Source of the DNA: Streptomyces curacoi
GTDB taxonomy: Bacteria > Actinomycetota > Actinomycetes > Streptomycetales > Streptomycetaceae
Assembly: GCF_001513975.1 (NCBI RefSeq)
Contig: NZ_KQ947985.1
Coordinates: forward strand, 124,001 to 188,000
Reading direction: 5' to 3'
DNA length: 64,000 bases
Numbering within the stretch: the first letter of the stretch is position 1; each line of letters opens with the position of its first letter. Position numbers and translations under genes: made by a program. Shown here one piece after another: positions 25,125 through 34,105 of this stretch. The notes below the pieces were generated by a model. That model saw only the letters and a program-made list of their open reading frames with translations, was not told where the DNA came from and did no database searches.

Positions 25125-25685
25125 ATGCGTATCACCGTGTACGCCGGATCGGCACTGGGCAACCGGCCGATCTACCGGGAGGCAACGGAACAGTTCACCC
25201 GCGAGGTGGTCCGCGCGGGCCACGAGATCGTCTACGGCGGCGGTGCCGTCGGGCTCATGGGCGTGGTGGCCGACACCGCGCTCGCCGAGGGCGGCCGGGT
25301 CACCGGCGTCATGCCCCGGTCACTGGTGGACGCCGAGGTCGCGCACCGCCGTCTCACCGAGTTGCACGTCGTGGATTCGATGCACGAGCGAAAGCAGCTG
25401 ATGGCGGATCTGGGCGATTGTTTCGTCGCCCTTCCCGGCGGTGTCGGGACCGTCGAGGAAATCCTCGAGGTATGGGCCTGGCTGGTGCTCGGACACCACC
25501 AGAAGCCGGTGACCCTGCTGAACGTCGGGGGCTATTGGGACCGTCTCGTCCGCATGTCCCAGCGGATGGCGATGAGCGGATTCCTGCGGCCCGAGGAAGA
25601 GGGCTCCCTGCTGCCCATCGCGAATTCCGCGGAACTCTTCACCGCGCTCGGCCAGTGGAAGCCCCCGCCACCGCGCTGGGGATGA
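25125..25685 (+). CDS. LOG-family nucleoside 5'-monophosphate phosphoribohydrolase
   Basis: 186 residues. The LOG signatures are complete: GGGAVGLMG (38-46), the catalytic/binding HERKQLM (87-93) and PGGVGTVEEI (104-113). LOG enzymes split nucleoside monophosphates into free base and ribose 5-phosphate; the best known release cytokinins. Next to a ThyX-type methylase the likely substrate is the modified pyrimidine nucleotide, giving a free base such as thymine. Release of a base from a nucleotide also occurs in mildiomycin and blasticidin S pathways, by unrelated MilB/BlsM enzymes. A strong site (GGAGGAGG) precedes the ATG. Confidence 0.85.
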   Translation: MRITVYAGSALGNRPIYREATEQFTREVVRAGHEIVYGGGAVGLMGVVADTALAEGGRVTGVMPRSLVDAEVAHRRLTELHVVDSMHERKQLMADLGDCFVALPGGVGTVEEILEVWAWLVLGHHQKPVTLLNVGGYWDRLVRMSQRMAMSGFLRPEEEGSLLPIANSAELFTALGQWKPPPPRWG

Positions 25686-25711
25686 AAACGGAGTGAATAG
25701 GAGTGGAATAA

Positions 25712-26749
25712 GTGACAGTCAATACGGCCGATTCGCCGGTGACCGTCCTTGACGGATACGTCCCCGTCATCGATCTCAGCGGTGCCCGCTCGGGGGACCC
25801 ACAGCGTCGCGTCGAGGTCGCCAGGACCATCGACGAGGTGTGCCGCACCAGCGGCTTCCTGGTCGTGGTCGGCCACGGAGTGCCCGAGAGTGTGATCTCG
25901 GAGATGTACCGGGCCACCCGCGAGTTCTTCGCGCTGCCGATCGAGGAGAAGAACAAGCTGCTGGCCGACCCCGCCGACCCGCTGATGCGCGGATTCGGGC
26001 GGAAGGGCAGCCTGGCGGCCTCCAACGCGGACGCCTCCGTCCCGCAGGAGCGCGCCCTGCCGGACATCTCCGAGACGTACACCTACAACCGGCTGGGCGA
26101 GCCGACGGCCGTCGACGCGCTCCCCGCGGACGCCGACCCGCGGCTGCGGACCGCCAACCGCTGGCCGGAACTGCCGGGCTTCTCCGAGGCGTACCGCGCC
26201 TACTACGCGGCCATGGAGACGCTCGCCACCGAGATCATGCGGCTGTTCGCGCTCGGCCTGAACCTGCCGGAGCACTGGTTCGACGACAAGATCGACCAGC
26301 ACATGACCAACCTGACGGCGAACTACTACCCGCCGCAGCCGGTCGCCCCGCTGCCCGGCCAGCTCCGCAAGGGCGTCCACAGCGACTGGGGCAGCCTCAC
26401 GATCCTCTACCAGGACGAGGCCCCCGGCGGCCTCCAGGTCCTGGACCGGGCCAACGACACCTGGCTGGACGTCCCCGTCGTCGAGGGCTCGTTCGTGATC
26501 AACATCGGCGACCTCATGGCGCGCTGGACCAACGAGGCATGGGTCTCCACCGTCCACCGGGTCACCAACCCCAGCCGCGCACAGGCCCACACCGAGCGGT
26601 ACTCGATGCCGTTCTTCCACCAGCCCAACTACGACGCGCTCATCGAGTGCATCCCCACGTGCACCGGGCCGGACAACCCGCCGAAGTACGCACCCGTGCG
26701 CTCGGGCGAGTACATCACCGGCAAGTTCCGCCGCGCCTACGGCGACTGA
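25712..26749 (+). CDS. isopenicillin-N-synthase-like 2-oxoglutarate/Fe(II) oxygenase
   Basis: 345 residues from GTG at 25712 (AGGAG eight to nine bases upstream). The N-terminal DIOX_N-type part (VPVIDLSGA, SGFLVVVGHGVP) and the jelly-roll core are present. Iron ligands are H223 and D225 (GVHSDWG) and H282 (STVHRV); R296 and S298 (RYSMPFF) should bind 2-oxoglutarate. NYYPPQP (205-211) is the usual IPNS-family strand. Fungal thymine 7-hydroxylase belongs to this same family and oxidises the thymine methyl group stepwise to carboxylate. Given its neighbours ThyX and LOG, oxidation of a C5-methyl pyrimidine is the most economical guess, not a demonstrated activity. Confidence 0.87.
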   Translation: MTVNTADSPVTVLDGYVPVIDLSGARSGDPQRRVEVARTIDEVCRTSGFLVVVGHGVPESVISEMYRATREFFALPIEEKNKLLADPADPLMRGFGRKGSLAASNADASVPQERALPDISETYTYNRLGEPTAVDALPADADPRLRTANRWPELPGFSEAYRAYYAAMETLATEIMRLFALGLNLPEHWFDDKIDQHMTNLTANYYPPQPVAPLPGQLRKGVHSDWGSLTILYQDEAPGGLQVLDRANDTWLDVPVVEGSFVINIGDLMARWTNEAWVSTVHRVTNPSRAQAHTERYSMPFFHQPNYDALIECIPTCTGPDNPPKYAPVRSGEYITGKFRRAYGD

Positions 26750-26781
26750 CCAGGCGTCATCCACAGTAGAGACAGGAAGTC

Positions 26782-28077
26782 ATGGAGCAGAGCACACCTG
26801 CGCCGACACAGCGAAAGGGGTTCCGGGAGGCCCTCGGGCTGCCGGATCTGACCGGTAACCGCCGGTTCCTCACAGCGAACATCATCGACAGTCTGGGCAA
26901 CGGACTCGTCCTGGCCTTCACCGTCGTCTTCTTCGTCAAGACGACCTCCTTGCCCCTGGTGGAGATCGGCGCGGCGCTGACCCTGGGCCGCCTGCTCTGC
27001 CTGCCGGTCCCTGTCCTGGTCGGCCCGCTGCTGGACCGCTTCGGGTCCCGGGCGGTCGTCGCCATCGGCAACGTCGTGTCCTGTGTGGGCTTCCTGGGGT
27101 GCCTCTTCTCCAGCCAGGCATGGCACATCGTGATCGCCCAACTGCTCGTCCAGACCGGCTCCAACGTCTACTGGACGTGCAGCCGTGACCTGGTCGTGCT
27201 CGCCGCAAAGGACGGCGAGCGCACCCGGTGGTTCGGCCTCATCGGCTCGCTGCGCAACATCGGCGGCGGGTTCGGCGCGGCGGCCGCGGCCATCGCCCTG
27301 GCCGTCGCCGACACCGCCGGCCTGCGGGGCGTGGTCCTGGGCAGCTCGCTGGCGTTCCTCGTCGCGAGCTGGCTGATCGCGAGCTGGAAGCCCGCCGGGT
27401 CCGACGCGGCCGCCGTCGGCGGGAAGTCGGTGGGCCGGTCCGCGCAGGACCGCCCCTCCGGTGGCTACCTGGACGTCCTCAAGGACGGCGCGTACATGCG
27501 GCTCGTGGCCGCCAACCTGTCCTTCGTCTTCGCGGCCATGGTCCTGCCGGTGCTGCTGGCCGTCTACGTCACCGAGGCACTGGACACCGGCGCCTGGATC
27601 GCGGGCGCCCTGGTCGTCCTCAACATGATCCTGGTCGCCCTGGTCAACACGGTGGTCACTCGCTGGACGGAGAACCGTCGGCCGGCCCGGGTGCTGGCGC
27701 TGGCCGCCGTGACCAACGCCGTGGCCTTCGCGATCTTCGGCGCCCTGGCCGTGCTGCCGTCCTGGGCCGTGGTGGCCGGTCTGATCCTGGCCACCCTGGT
27801 CTACACGGTCGCCGAGGTGGTGGGCACCCCGCCGTCCAACGTGCTGAGCGTGTCGCTGGCGCAGGAGCACATCCGGGGCCGTTACCTGGCCGCCTTCCAG
27901 CTCTCCTGGACCATCGGCGGCGCGCTGGCGCCCGTCGTGCTCACCGCCCTGCTCGACGTCGGCCCTGTCTGGCCATGGGTGTTCCTGGCCGTGGCGAGCG
28001 TGCTGGCGGTGCCGCTGAGCCTGGGCCTGCGGGAGCCCTCCGCCGAGCCGGAACCGGCGCCGGCAGCGGCGAACTGA
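26782..28077 (+). CDS. MFS transporter, probable exporter of the cluster product
   Basis: 431 residues with about 12 membrane helices (first near 31-52) and a central loop of about 45 residues (SWKPAGSDAAAVGGKSVGRS...). The loop 2-3 motif reads GPLLDRFGSRAVV, an MFS motif A variant. The acidic/Pro/Ala C-terminus is cytoplasmic. It lies 32 bp after the oxygenase with GGAAG before its ATG. Substrate cannot be read from sequence; its place among biosynthetic genes suggests export or self-resistance. Confidence 0.85.
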   Translation: MEQSTPAPTQRKGFREALGLPDLTGNRRFLTANIIDSLGNGLVLAFTVVFFVKTTSLPLVEIGAALTLGRLLCLPVPVLVGPLLDRFGSRAVVAIGNVVSCVGFLGCLFSSQAWHIVIAQLLVQTGSNVYWTCSRDLVVLAAKDGERTRWFGLIGSLRNIGGGFGAAAAAIALAVADTAGLRGVVLGSSLAFLVASWLIASWKPAGSDAAAVGGKSVGRSAQDRPSGGYLDVLKDGAYMRLVAANLSFVFAAMVLPVLLAVYVTEALDTGAWIAGALVVLNMILVALVNTVVTRWTENRRPARVLALAAVTNAVAFAIFGALAVLPSWAVVAGLILATLVYTVAEVVGTPPSNVLSVSLAQEHIRGRYLAAFQLSWTIGGALAPVVLTALLDVGPVWPWVFLAVASVLAVPLSLGLREPSAEPEPAPAAAN

Positions 28078-28169
28078 CCGCGCTCACCGGACCCGCCCAC
28101 CGGATCCCCGGGCCGCCCGGCCCGACCGCCCCGCCTCCATCCCACGAACGTCAACACGAGGAACGGCTC

Positions 28170-29402
28170 ATGAGGAAAGTTCTGATCATCGAGGTACTCG
28201 GCACCGCGGGCGAGGACCTGCTCGACGCCGCGCAGGAACTCGGCGTGGAGGCGATCGTCGCCACCCACGAGGACGTCTACGAGGACTACAGCCCCGAGGT
28301 CAAGGCGAAGATCTCCGAGGTGGTCTTCACCGACTTCTCCGACCAGGACAAGGCGGTGGAGCAGCTCACCGAGTACGCGCGCGAAGCCGGGGTGAACGGC
28401 GTGGTGGCCTGCTGGGAGTTCCTCTCCCCGGTCGTCACCCGGCTCGCCGCGGCCCTGGGCCTGCCGGGCCACCGGGTCGACCTCGCCGACGCCTGCCGCA
28501 ACAAGCGACTGATGGCCGAGGTGTTCGGCGAGGCCGGCGTCCCCGCACCGCGGACGCTGACCGCACACTCCCTGGCCGAGGCCGAGGCCACGATCCGAGA
28601 CAGCGGCCTGGAATACCCGGTGGTCGTCAAGCCCGCCGAGAACGCCGGTTCGGTCGGCGTCTCGGTCGTCCACTCGGCGGCCGAGCTCCAGGAGGCGTTC
28701 GAGTCGGCCGGGGCCTGGCCGGTGGAGTTCCCGCACGGCATCCCGCTCGACACCACCGTGCTCATCCAGGAGTACCTCGGGGGCAAGGAGTTCAGCGTGG
28801 AGTCCGCGGTCCACCGCGGGACCATCCACCACCTGGCCGTGACCGAGAAGTTCACCACCGACGACGCCGCCCGGGCCGAGACCGGGCACACCGTGCCCGC
28901 CGCGCTGGCCCCCGCAGCCCGGGAGGCCGTACTGGACACGGTGGAGAAGGCCCTGAAGGCCCTGGGCTTCACCGACGGCATCGCCCACCTCGAACTGAAG
29001 CTGCTGCCCGAGGGCGTCGCGAAGGTCATCGAGGTCGGCGCCCGCCCGCCGGGCGACCACATCATGAAGCTCGTCCGCCATGCGCTCGGCGTCAGCGAGC
29101 CCCGCGCGTACCTCCAGATAGCCCTCGGCGACACGCCGGACCTCACCCCCACCCACGACGGCGCCGCCGCGATCCGGTTCTTCACCCCGCCCCGGGCCGG
29201 CATCTTCAAGGGCCTGCACGGGCTGCCCGAGGACCCGGCCGTCATCGAGACGGTCCTGTACCGGGAGCCCGGCGACGAGTTGAAGGACGCCCGCGACAAC
29301 CTCGCCCGGGTCGGCCAGGTCATCCTGCGCGCCGACTCCGCCGAAGAGGTCAACCGGCTGGCCGACGCGCTGCTCACGGCCGTCACGGTCGAGGTCGAGT
29401 GA
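28170..29402 (+). CDS. ATP-grasp ligase of the L-amino-acid ligase (BacD-like) type
   Basis: 410 residues. The N-terminal pre-ATP-grasp domain (MRKVLIIEVLG...) is followed by the ATP-grasp fold: YPVVVKPAENAGSVGVSVV (about 150-170) for the phosphate loop, VLIQEYLGGKEFSVESAV for the hinge, and HLELKLLPEGVAKVIEVGARPPGDH for the metal-binding strand. It ends with a C-terminal FFTPPRAGIF-type domain common in dipeptide-forming ligases. Such enzymes activate a carboxylate as acyl-phosphate and join it to an amine. ATG at 28170 has GAGGAAC upstream after a 92-bp gap. The next gene overlaps its stop by one base. Confidence 0.88.
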   Translation: MRKVLIIEVLGTAGEDLLDAAQELGVEAIVATHEDVYEDYSPEVKAKISEVVFTDFSDQDKAVEQLTEYAREAGVNGVVACWEFLSPVVTRLAAALGLPGHRVDLADACRNKRLMAEVFGEAGVPAPRTLTAHSLAEAEATIRDSGLEYPVVVKPAENAGSVGVSVVHSAAELQEAFESAGAWPVEFPHGIPLDTTVLIQEYLGGKEFSVESAVHRGTIHHLAVTEKFTTDDAARAETGHTVPAALAPAAREAVLDTVEKALKALGFTDGIAHLELKLLPEGVAKVIEVGARPPGDHIMKLVRHALGVSEPRAYLQIALGDTPDLTPTHDGAAAIRFFTPPRAGIFKGLHGLPEDPAVIETVLYREPGDELKDARDNLARVGQVILRADSAEEVNRLADALLTAVTVEVE

Positions 29403-30685
29403 TGAGACGGATCGCGTTCCTCCGCTCCATCGAGGTGCAGCAGGCCGCCCCCTACCTGGACGCGCTGCGGGACCTCCCGGACGGAGCCGAGGCCAGGCTC
29501 TTCTACACCGACGGCCACTGCGGCCCGGAGGACTTCCCCGGCACCGCCGAGCGCCTGAAGCCCGACATCACCCCGGACGAACTGGCCGATCGGCTGCTCG
29601 AATGGGGCGCCGACGGGGTGATCTCGCTGTCCATCCCGGACGAGCACGCGATGCGGGACGCCCTGGTGAAGGAGCTGCTGGCCGACGCGGGCGTGCCGGT
29701 GGTGATGACCGGTGCCGACGCCACGCACCTGCTCTCCGACAAGTGGGAGACCAAGCGGCTCCTCACGGAGCACGACCTGGTCACCCCTGAGGGCCTGCTG
29801 ATCGACGGCGACCTGCTCAACAGCCGGGCCCTGCCCGTCCCCGCCTACGCCACCTTCCTGCGGTGGAAGGCCGCACAGCTCGGCTACCCGGTGCTGTGCA
29901 AGCCGCTGTGGGACTGCATGGGCAACGGGATCTCCTTCCTGGCCGGTCCCGAGGACCTCGACCGGTACCTGCTCAACCCGCACGACGGCAACGTGGTCAT
30001 GGAGCGCTGCGTCAGCGGAGACCTGTGCTCGGTGGAGATCCTCGGCCGGCCCGGCGACTACCTCGTCCAGCCCCTGTGCTGGATGGGCCCGGCCGGCGGC
30101 GAACCGGAGTTCGCCTTCGGACAGCTGCGCTACTCGGCTCCGCGGCCCGCCGCCGACGCCGCCTTCGCCCCGGTCGCGGAGCGACTCACGAAGCTCTGCA
30201 CCCGGCTCGGCGTCCACGGCGCCGTGGACGTGGACATGATCTACAGCGGGGGCACCTACCACATCCTGGAGATCAATCCCCGGGTGTCGGGCGCCACTTC
30301 GCTGTCGATCGCGGGCTCCTCGGTGAACACGTACGCCCAGCTGGTGAAGTTGCTCGACGGCACCTGGAGTGCGGCACAGGCCGCGGCCTCGGCCCACCGC
30401 CGGCTGGCCTTCCAGTTCCCGGTCGCCGAGCTGACCGCCGAACGGCTGGCGGCGGCCCGGGCCCGGCTGAACGTGGTCCGCGCCAACGACTTCCACATCG
30501 GCGGCCGCACCCACCCCAACATGCTCATCACCTGCGAGTTCGCCGATGCCCCGGCACTGGGCGCGGCACTTGACGGACTCCAGGCCCAGCACGGCCTCAC
30601 CACCCCCGACGTGATCGCCGGGATCAAGGAGCTGACCGCCCGCGCCCTGGCGGAGCGGCAGGAGGAGGCCCACCGTGTGGCGTGA
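29402..30685 (+). CDS. second ATP-grasp carboxylate-amine ligase
   Basis: 427 residues. YPVLCKPLWDCMGNGISFL holds the glycine-rich loop region, VVMERCVSGDLCSVEIL the hinge, and VHGAVDVDMIYSGGTYHILEINPRVSGA the Mg-binding strand (E and N in EINPR). It is only distantly like its neighbour and closer to the D-Ala-D-Ala/carbamoyl-phosphate-synthase-like branch. ATG at 29402 shares a base with the previous stop (TGATG); GTG at 29399 is equally possible. Two sequential ligases suggest a product with two amide bonds, or two alternative acceptors. Confidence 0.87.
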   Translation: MRRIAFLRSIEVQQAAPYLDALRDLPDGAEARLFYTDGHCGPEDFPGTAERLKPDITPDELADRLLEWGADGVISLSIPDEHAMRDALVKELLADAGVPVVMTGADATHLLSDKWETKRLLTEHDLVTPEGLLIDGDLLNSRALPVPAYATFLRWKAAQLGYPVLCKPLWDCMGNGISFLAGPEDLDRYLLNPHDGNVVMERCVSGDLCSVEILGRPGDYLVQPLCWMGPAGGEPEFAFGQLRYSAPRPAADAAFAPVAERLTKLCTRLGVHGAVDVDMIYSGGTYHILEINPRVSGATSLSIAGSSVNTYAQLVKLLDGTWSAAQAAASAHRRLAFQFPVAELTAERLAAARARLNVVRANDFHIGGRTHPNMLITCEFADAPALGAALDGLQAQHGLTTPDVIAGIKELTARALAERQEEAHRVA

Positions 30686-32048
30686 GCGGCTGGGGCTGCG
30701 CTGGACCGTCCACGGGAACGGCTCGGCGCCGCTGCCCGGCGCCTCGGTCATGCCCCACGAGCGGCTCAGCTGGTCCCGGACCGCGGGCATCGGAGCGCAG
30801 CACGTGGTGGCCATGTTCGGCGCCACCTTCGTCTTCCCCATCGTCATGGGCCTGGACCCGAACCTGGCCATCCTGATGTCCGGGGTGTCCACCGCGCTGT
30901 TCCTGCTGGTGGTCCGGGGCAGGGTGCCCAGCTACCTGGGTACCAGCGCCGCCTTCGTCGGGGCGGTGGCCGCGATCCGGGAGGCCGGTGGCGGCAGCGC
31001 CCTGGTCACCGGCGCGATCATGGTGTCGGGCCTGGTCCTGGCCCTGGCCGGGCTGCTGGTGCACCGGGCCGGCGCCACACTCGTCCACAGGCTCTTCCCC
31101 CCGGTTGTGTCCGGTGCCGTGGTGCTGCTGATCGGCTTCAATCTGGCGCCGGTGGTGGCGGAGATCTACTGGCCGCAGGACCAGTGGGTGGCCCTGCTGA
31201 CCATGGCGGTGGTGCTGGCCGGCGGAGTACTGCTGCGCGGCTTCTGGGGCCGGATCTCGGTCCTTCTGGGCCTGGTCTTCGGCTTCGCCCTGTCCTGGGT
31301 GCTCGACCGGATCAGCGGCCCGCTGACCGGACCGGACGCCACCGGCAAGGTCAGCGAGCACTTCCGGGTGGACTTCGACCCGGTCGCCGCGGCCGACTGG
31401 TTCGGCCTGCCCTCGCTGCACGCACCGGCGTTCTCCACCTCGGCGGTCCTGCTGGCCCTGCCCGCGGTGATCGCGCTGGTCGCCGAGAACACCGGGCATG
31501 TGAAGGCCGTGGCCGAGATGACCCGGAGCGACCTGGACGGCTCGCTCGGTCGTGCCCTGGCCGCCGACGGGCTGGCCACCGCCCTCTCGGCGAGCGCCGG
31601 CGGCTCGCCCACCACCACCTTCGCCGAGAACATCGGGGTGATGGCCGCAACCCGGGTGTACTCCACCGCCGCCTACTGGGTGGCGGCCGGCACCGCAGTC
31701 CTGCTGGGCCTGTGCCCGAAGTTCGGCGCACTGGTGGCCGCGACGCCCGGCGGGGTGCTCGGCGGCATCACCGTAGTGCTGTACGGCATGATCGGGCTGC
31801 TCGGGGCGAACATCTGGGTGAAGAACAAGGTGGACTTCACCGAACCGGTGAACCTCGTGCCGACGGCCGCCGGAATCGTCGTCGGCATCGGTGGGGTCAC
31901 CCTGGACGTCACGGACAGCTTCTCGCTGTCGGGGATCACCCTGGGCACCCTGGTCGTGCTGCTGGGCCACCACCTGCTGCGGCGCGGCTCGGGGGCTCCC
32001 GCACCTTCCGGCGACGACGTCAAAGAGCAGAGGAAGCAATTCGTATGA
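30675..32048 (+). CDS. uracil/xanthine-type permease (NCS2 family)
   Basis: 457 residues from GTG at 30675, overlapping the ligase gene by 11 bp. About 14 membrane segments; the NCS2 signature SAGGSPTTTFAENIGVMAATRVYS carries the conserved Glu that binds the nucleobase, and an earlier ALVAENTGHV motif supplies the second Glu. UraA-type members move uracil or thymine with protons. In this cluster it could import free pyrimidine as precursor or recapture it, and it supports the view that the product is nucleobase-derived. The next ATG overlaps its stop. Confidence 0.88.
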   Translation: MWRERLGLRWTVHGNGSAPLPGASVMPHERLSWSRTAGIGAQHVVAMFGATFVFPIVMGLDPNLAILMSGVSTALFLLVVRGRVPSYLGTSAAFVGAVAAIREAGGGSALVTGAIMVSGLVLALAGLLVHRAGATLVHRLFPPVVSGAVVLLIGFNLAPVVAEIYWPQDQWVALLTMAVVLAGGVLLRGFWGRISVLLGLVFGFALSWVLDRISGPLTGPDATGKVSEHFRVDFDPVAAADWFGLPSLHAPAFSTSAVLLALPAVIALVAENTGHVKAVAEMTRSDLDGSLGRALAADGLATALSASAGGSPTTTFAENIGVMAATRVYSTAAYWVAAGTAVLLGLCPKFGALVAATPGGVLGGITVVLYGMIGLLGANIWVKNKVDFTEPVNLVPTAAGIVVGIGGVTLDVTDSFSLSGITLGTLVVLLGHHLLRRGSGAPAPSGDDVKEQRKQFV

Positions 32049-32830
32049 GCATCCATCAGGCGGCAGTGACCCCGTCCGGCGCGCGGCTGCGCTGGGTCGA
32101 ACTGCCCGGCGCCGACCCGGTCCGTGTGTATGTGCACGGCCTGGGCGCGATGGCCTCGGCGTACTACGCCCGGACCGTGGCCCACCCGTCGCTGGCGGGC
32201 CACCGCTCCCTGCTGGTCGACATGCTCGGCTTCGGCCTCAGCGACCGCCCGGCGGACTTCGACTACAGCCTGGAGTCGCACGCCGACACGCTGGCCGTCG
32301 CCCTGCGTTCGGCCGGGGTGGCCCGGGCCGACGTCATCGGGCACAGCATGGGTGGCGCGGTGGCCATCGTGCTGGCCGAACGGCATCCGGAGCTGGTGGG
32401 CCGACTGGTGGTGGCGGAACCCAACCTGGACCCCATCGCCCCCGCCCGCAAGCCCGGCAGCAGCGGCATCGGCACCTACTCCGAGGCCGAGTTCCTCGAC
32501 CGCGGCTTCGCGGAGACCCTCGACCGGGTGGACCCCGGCTGGGCGATGACCATGCGGCTCGCCGATCCGCTGGCCCTGCACCGCAGCGCGGTCCGGCTGG
32601 CCGCGGCGACCGTGCCGACCATGCGGGAGATGCTGACCGGGCTGCCCGTACCGCGCACCCTGCTCTACGGGGAGCGGGGCGAGGCCCCGGGCCGCGAGGA
32701 GGAACTGGCCGCTGCCGGCGTGCGGGTGCGGGAGATTCCGGACGCCGGGCACAACATCATGCTCGACCAGCCGGAGGCGTTTGTACGGGCCACCGTCGAG
32801 GCCTTGACGCAACCGGCGGACAGGCCCTGA
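32045..32830 (+). CDS. alpha/beta-hydrolase
   Basis: 261 residues. The nucleophile elbow is GHSMGG (S101), the oxyanion strand VHGLGA is near 30-35 and the catalytic His is H236 in DAGHNIM; E210 (LYGERGE) or a nearby acid may complete the triad. A short cap region lies around 135-190. It overlaps the permease stop by four bases, so belongs to the same transcript. It could trim an ester or amide of the product, or release an intermediate. Substrate unknown. Confidence 0.87.
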   Translation: MSIHQAAVTPSGARLRWVELPGADPVRVYVHGLGAMASAYYARTVAHPSLAGHRSLLVDMLGFGLSDRPADFDYSLESHADTLAVALRSAGVARADVIGHSMGGAVAIVLAERHPELVGRLVVAEPNLDPIAPARKPGSSGIGTYSEAEFLDRGFAETLDRVDPGWAMTMRLADPLALHRSAVRLAAATVPTMREMLTGLPVPRTLLYGERGEAPGREEELAAAGVRVREIPDAGHNIMLDQPEAFVRATVEALTQPADRP

Positions 32831-32932
32831 GCGGGTCCGGCGAAGTCAGGTGCGCTTCGGCGGCGCCACAAAGGGACGCGGGGCTGTATGGATGTGCGGC
32901 GGAGCCGCTGGCCGACACCGCCGGCGCAGCGC

Positions 32933-33922
32933 TCAGGCCCCGCTCCTGGCCAGCTGGTAGCCGAGTTGGAACCGGGTTTCCACGCCCAGTTCCTCCTTCA
33001 TGCGGGCCAGATGGGAGGCGTAGGTGCGCTGGCTCAGACCGATCCGCTTGGCGATGACGGCATCGCTTTCGCCCTCGATCAGACCACGCACGATCATCTG
33101 CCGCAGCTGGCCGGTGATCTCCACCGACCGCTCCGGGGTCCGCTGGCCGGTGAACTCCGTGGCCCGCTGCCAACTGCGGTCGAAGATGTCCGCCAGGAAC
33201 CCGACGACCGCCGGCTCCCGCACCATCACCGCCTTGTTGCGGTCGGCGGAGGCGGGCAGGAAGGCGGTCCTGCGGTCGACGATGATCAGCCGTTCGAAGA
33301 ACTCGTCCAGCGTTCGCACCTGGGCGCCGAGCCGGGTCATCTCCTCGACGAACTCCCGGGTGGGGCCCGCGTGCCAGGCCGTGTGCTGGTACAGGGTCCG
33401 CACGGAGACGCCCCGGGAGAGCGCCGCCCGCACGTTCGCCCGCACCGCGTTCAGGGTGTTGGCCGGGCGGCCCCCGCCGGGCTGAGCAGTGATCAGCTCC
33501 TGGGTGCAGTAACTGACCGCGTCGTCCACACAGGCGCTGATCAGCGCCTTGCCCTGGAGGTACGCCACGGAGTCGCCCTCCACGACCGGAGTGGTGTTCC
33601 CCTGGAACTCCGCGATCAGCGGGGACAGCGCCTCGGACAGGTCGCCGGCCTGTTCCAGCAGTTGGAGTGCCGCCGTCCGCCAGGTGGCCCCCAGCCGTGC
33701 CTCGGCCAGTTTGGGGTCCACCGGGACCAGTCGGCCCGGTTCGGTCTTGCTCTCCACGAGCAGACCGAGGGCGACCAGCCGGTCCAGGACGTCCGGGGGA
33801 GCGTCCCCTGGGGGGCGTCCCCCACGCAGACAGGCCGCGTACAGCTCACGGGCGGACGCGGTAAGAGCGGGGAATCCGGGGGCCGCCCCAGCGGTCGAGG
33901 GCAGCGGTGCGATCTCCGGCAT
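32933..33922 (-). CDS. LuxR-type HTH regulator with TrmB-like middle domain
   Basis: 329 residues. The C-terminal helix-turn-helix reads DAVIAKRIGLSQRTYASHLARMKEELGVETRFQLGYQLA (about 285-325). The N-terminal winged-helix-like part and the central domain (about 120-250, with VRTLYQHTAWHAGPTREFVEEMTRLGAQVRT) resemble the TrmB/PLD-like sensor found in a set of Streptomyces cluster-linked regulators. It is convergent with the hydrolase and divergent from the ATP-grasp gene at 34106, so is the likely pathway regulator. AGAGG lies ten bases before the ATG. Confidence 0.82.
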   Translation of the reverse strand: MPEIAPLPSTAGAAPGFPALTASARELYAACLRGGRPPGDAPPDVLDRLVALGLLVESKTEPGRLVPVDPKLAEARLGATWRTAALQLLEQAGDLSEALSPLIAEFQGNTTPVVEGDSVAYLQGKALISACVDDAVSYCTQELITAQPGGGRPANTLNAVRANVRAALSRGVSVRTLYQHTAWHAGPTREFVEEMTRLGAQVRTLDEFFERLIIVDRRTAFLPASADRNKAVMVREPAVVGFLADIFDRSWQRATEFTGQRTPERSVEITGQLRQMIVRGLIEGESDAVIAKRIGLSQRTYASHLARMKEELGVETRFQLGYQLARSGA

Positions 33923-34105
33923 ACCAGTTACCTCTAATCCTACGAATGAATCAGGCACATCATTCCGGCCCACCGCCCGAACGCTAGGTGTTAAGTCGAT
34001 CACGTTCAGAAGTCTGCTGACCTCCAGAAACCGGTCGATTCGGGACAACAGCCCCCACCGTCGACATCTTTCCGACCCTTCCCTCTTCGAAAGTGAGGCA
34101 TCCCC
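33923..34105. promoter_or_regulatory. divergent promoter region between regulator and third ATP-grasp gene
   Basis: This 183-bp gap is less GC-rich than its surroundings, with ACCTCTAATCCTACGAATGAATC next to the regulator. It must contain the promoters of both flanking genes. I see no long perfect inverted repeat. The GAAAGTGAGG just before 34106 is the ribosome-binding region of the ATP-grasp gene. Confidence 0.5.

Noticed and set aside
28170..30685. D-Ala-D-Ala ligase or carbamoyl-phosphate synthase role for the tandem ATP-grasp genes
   Set aside because: Only the general fold motifs match. Neighbours are not cell-wall or arginine/pyrimidine biosynthesis genes, and the lengths and terminal domains differ.
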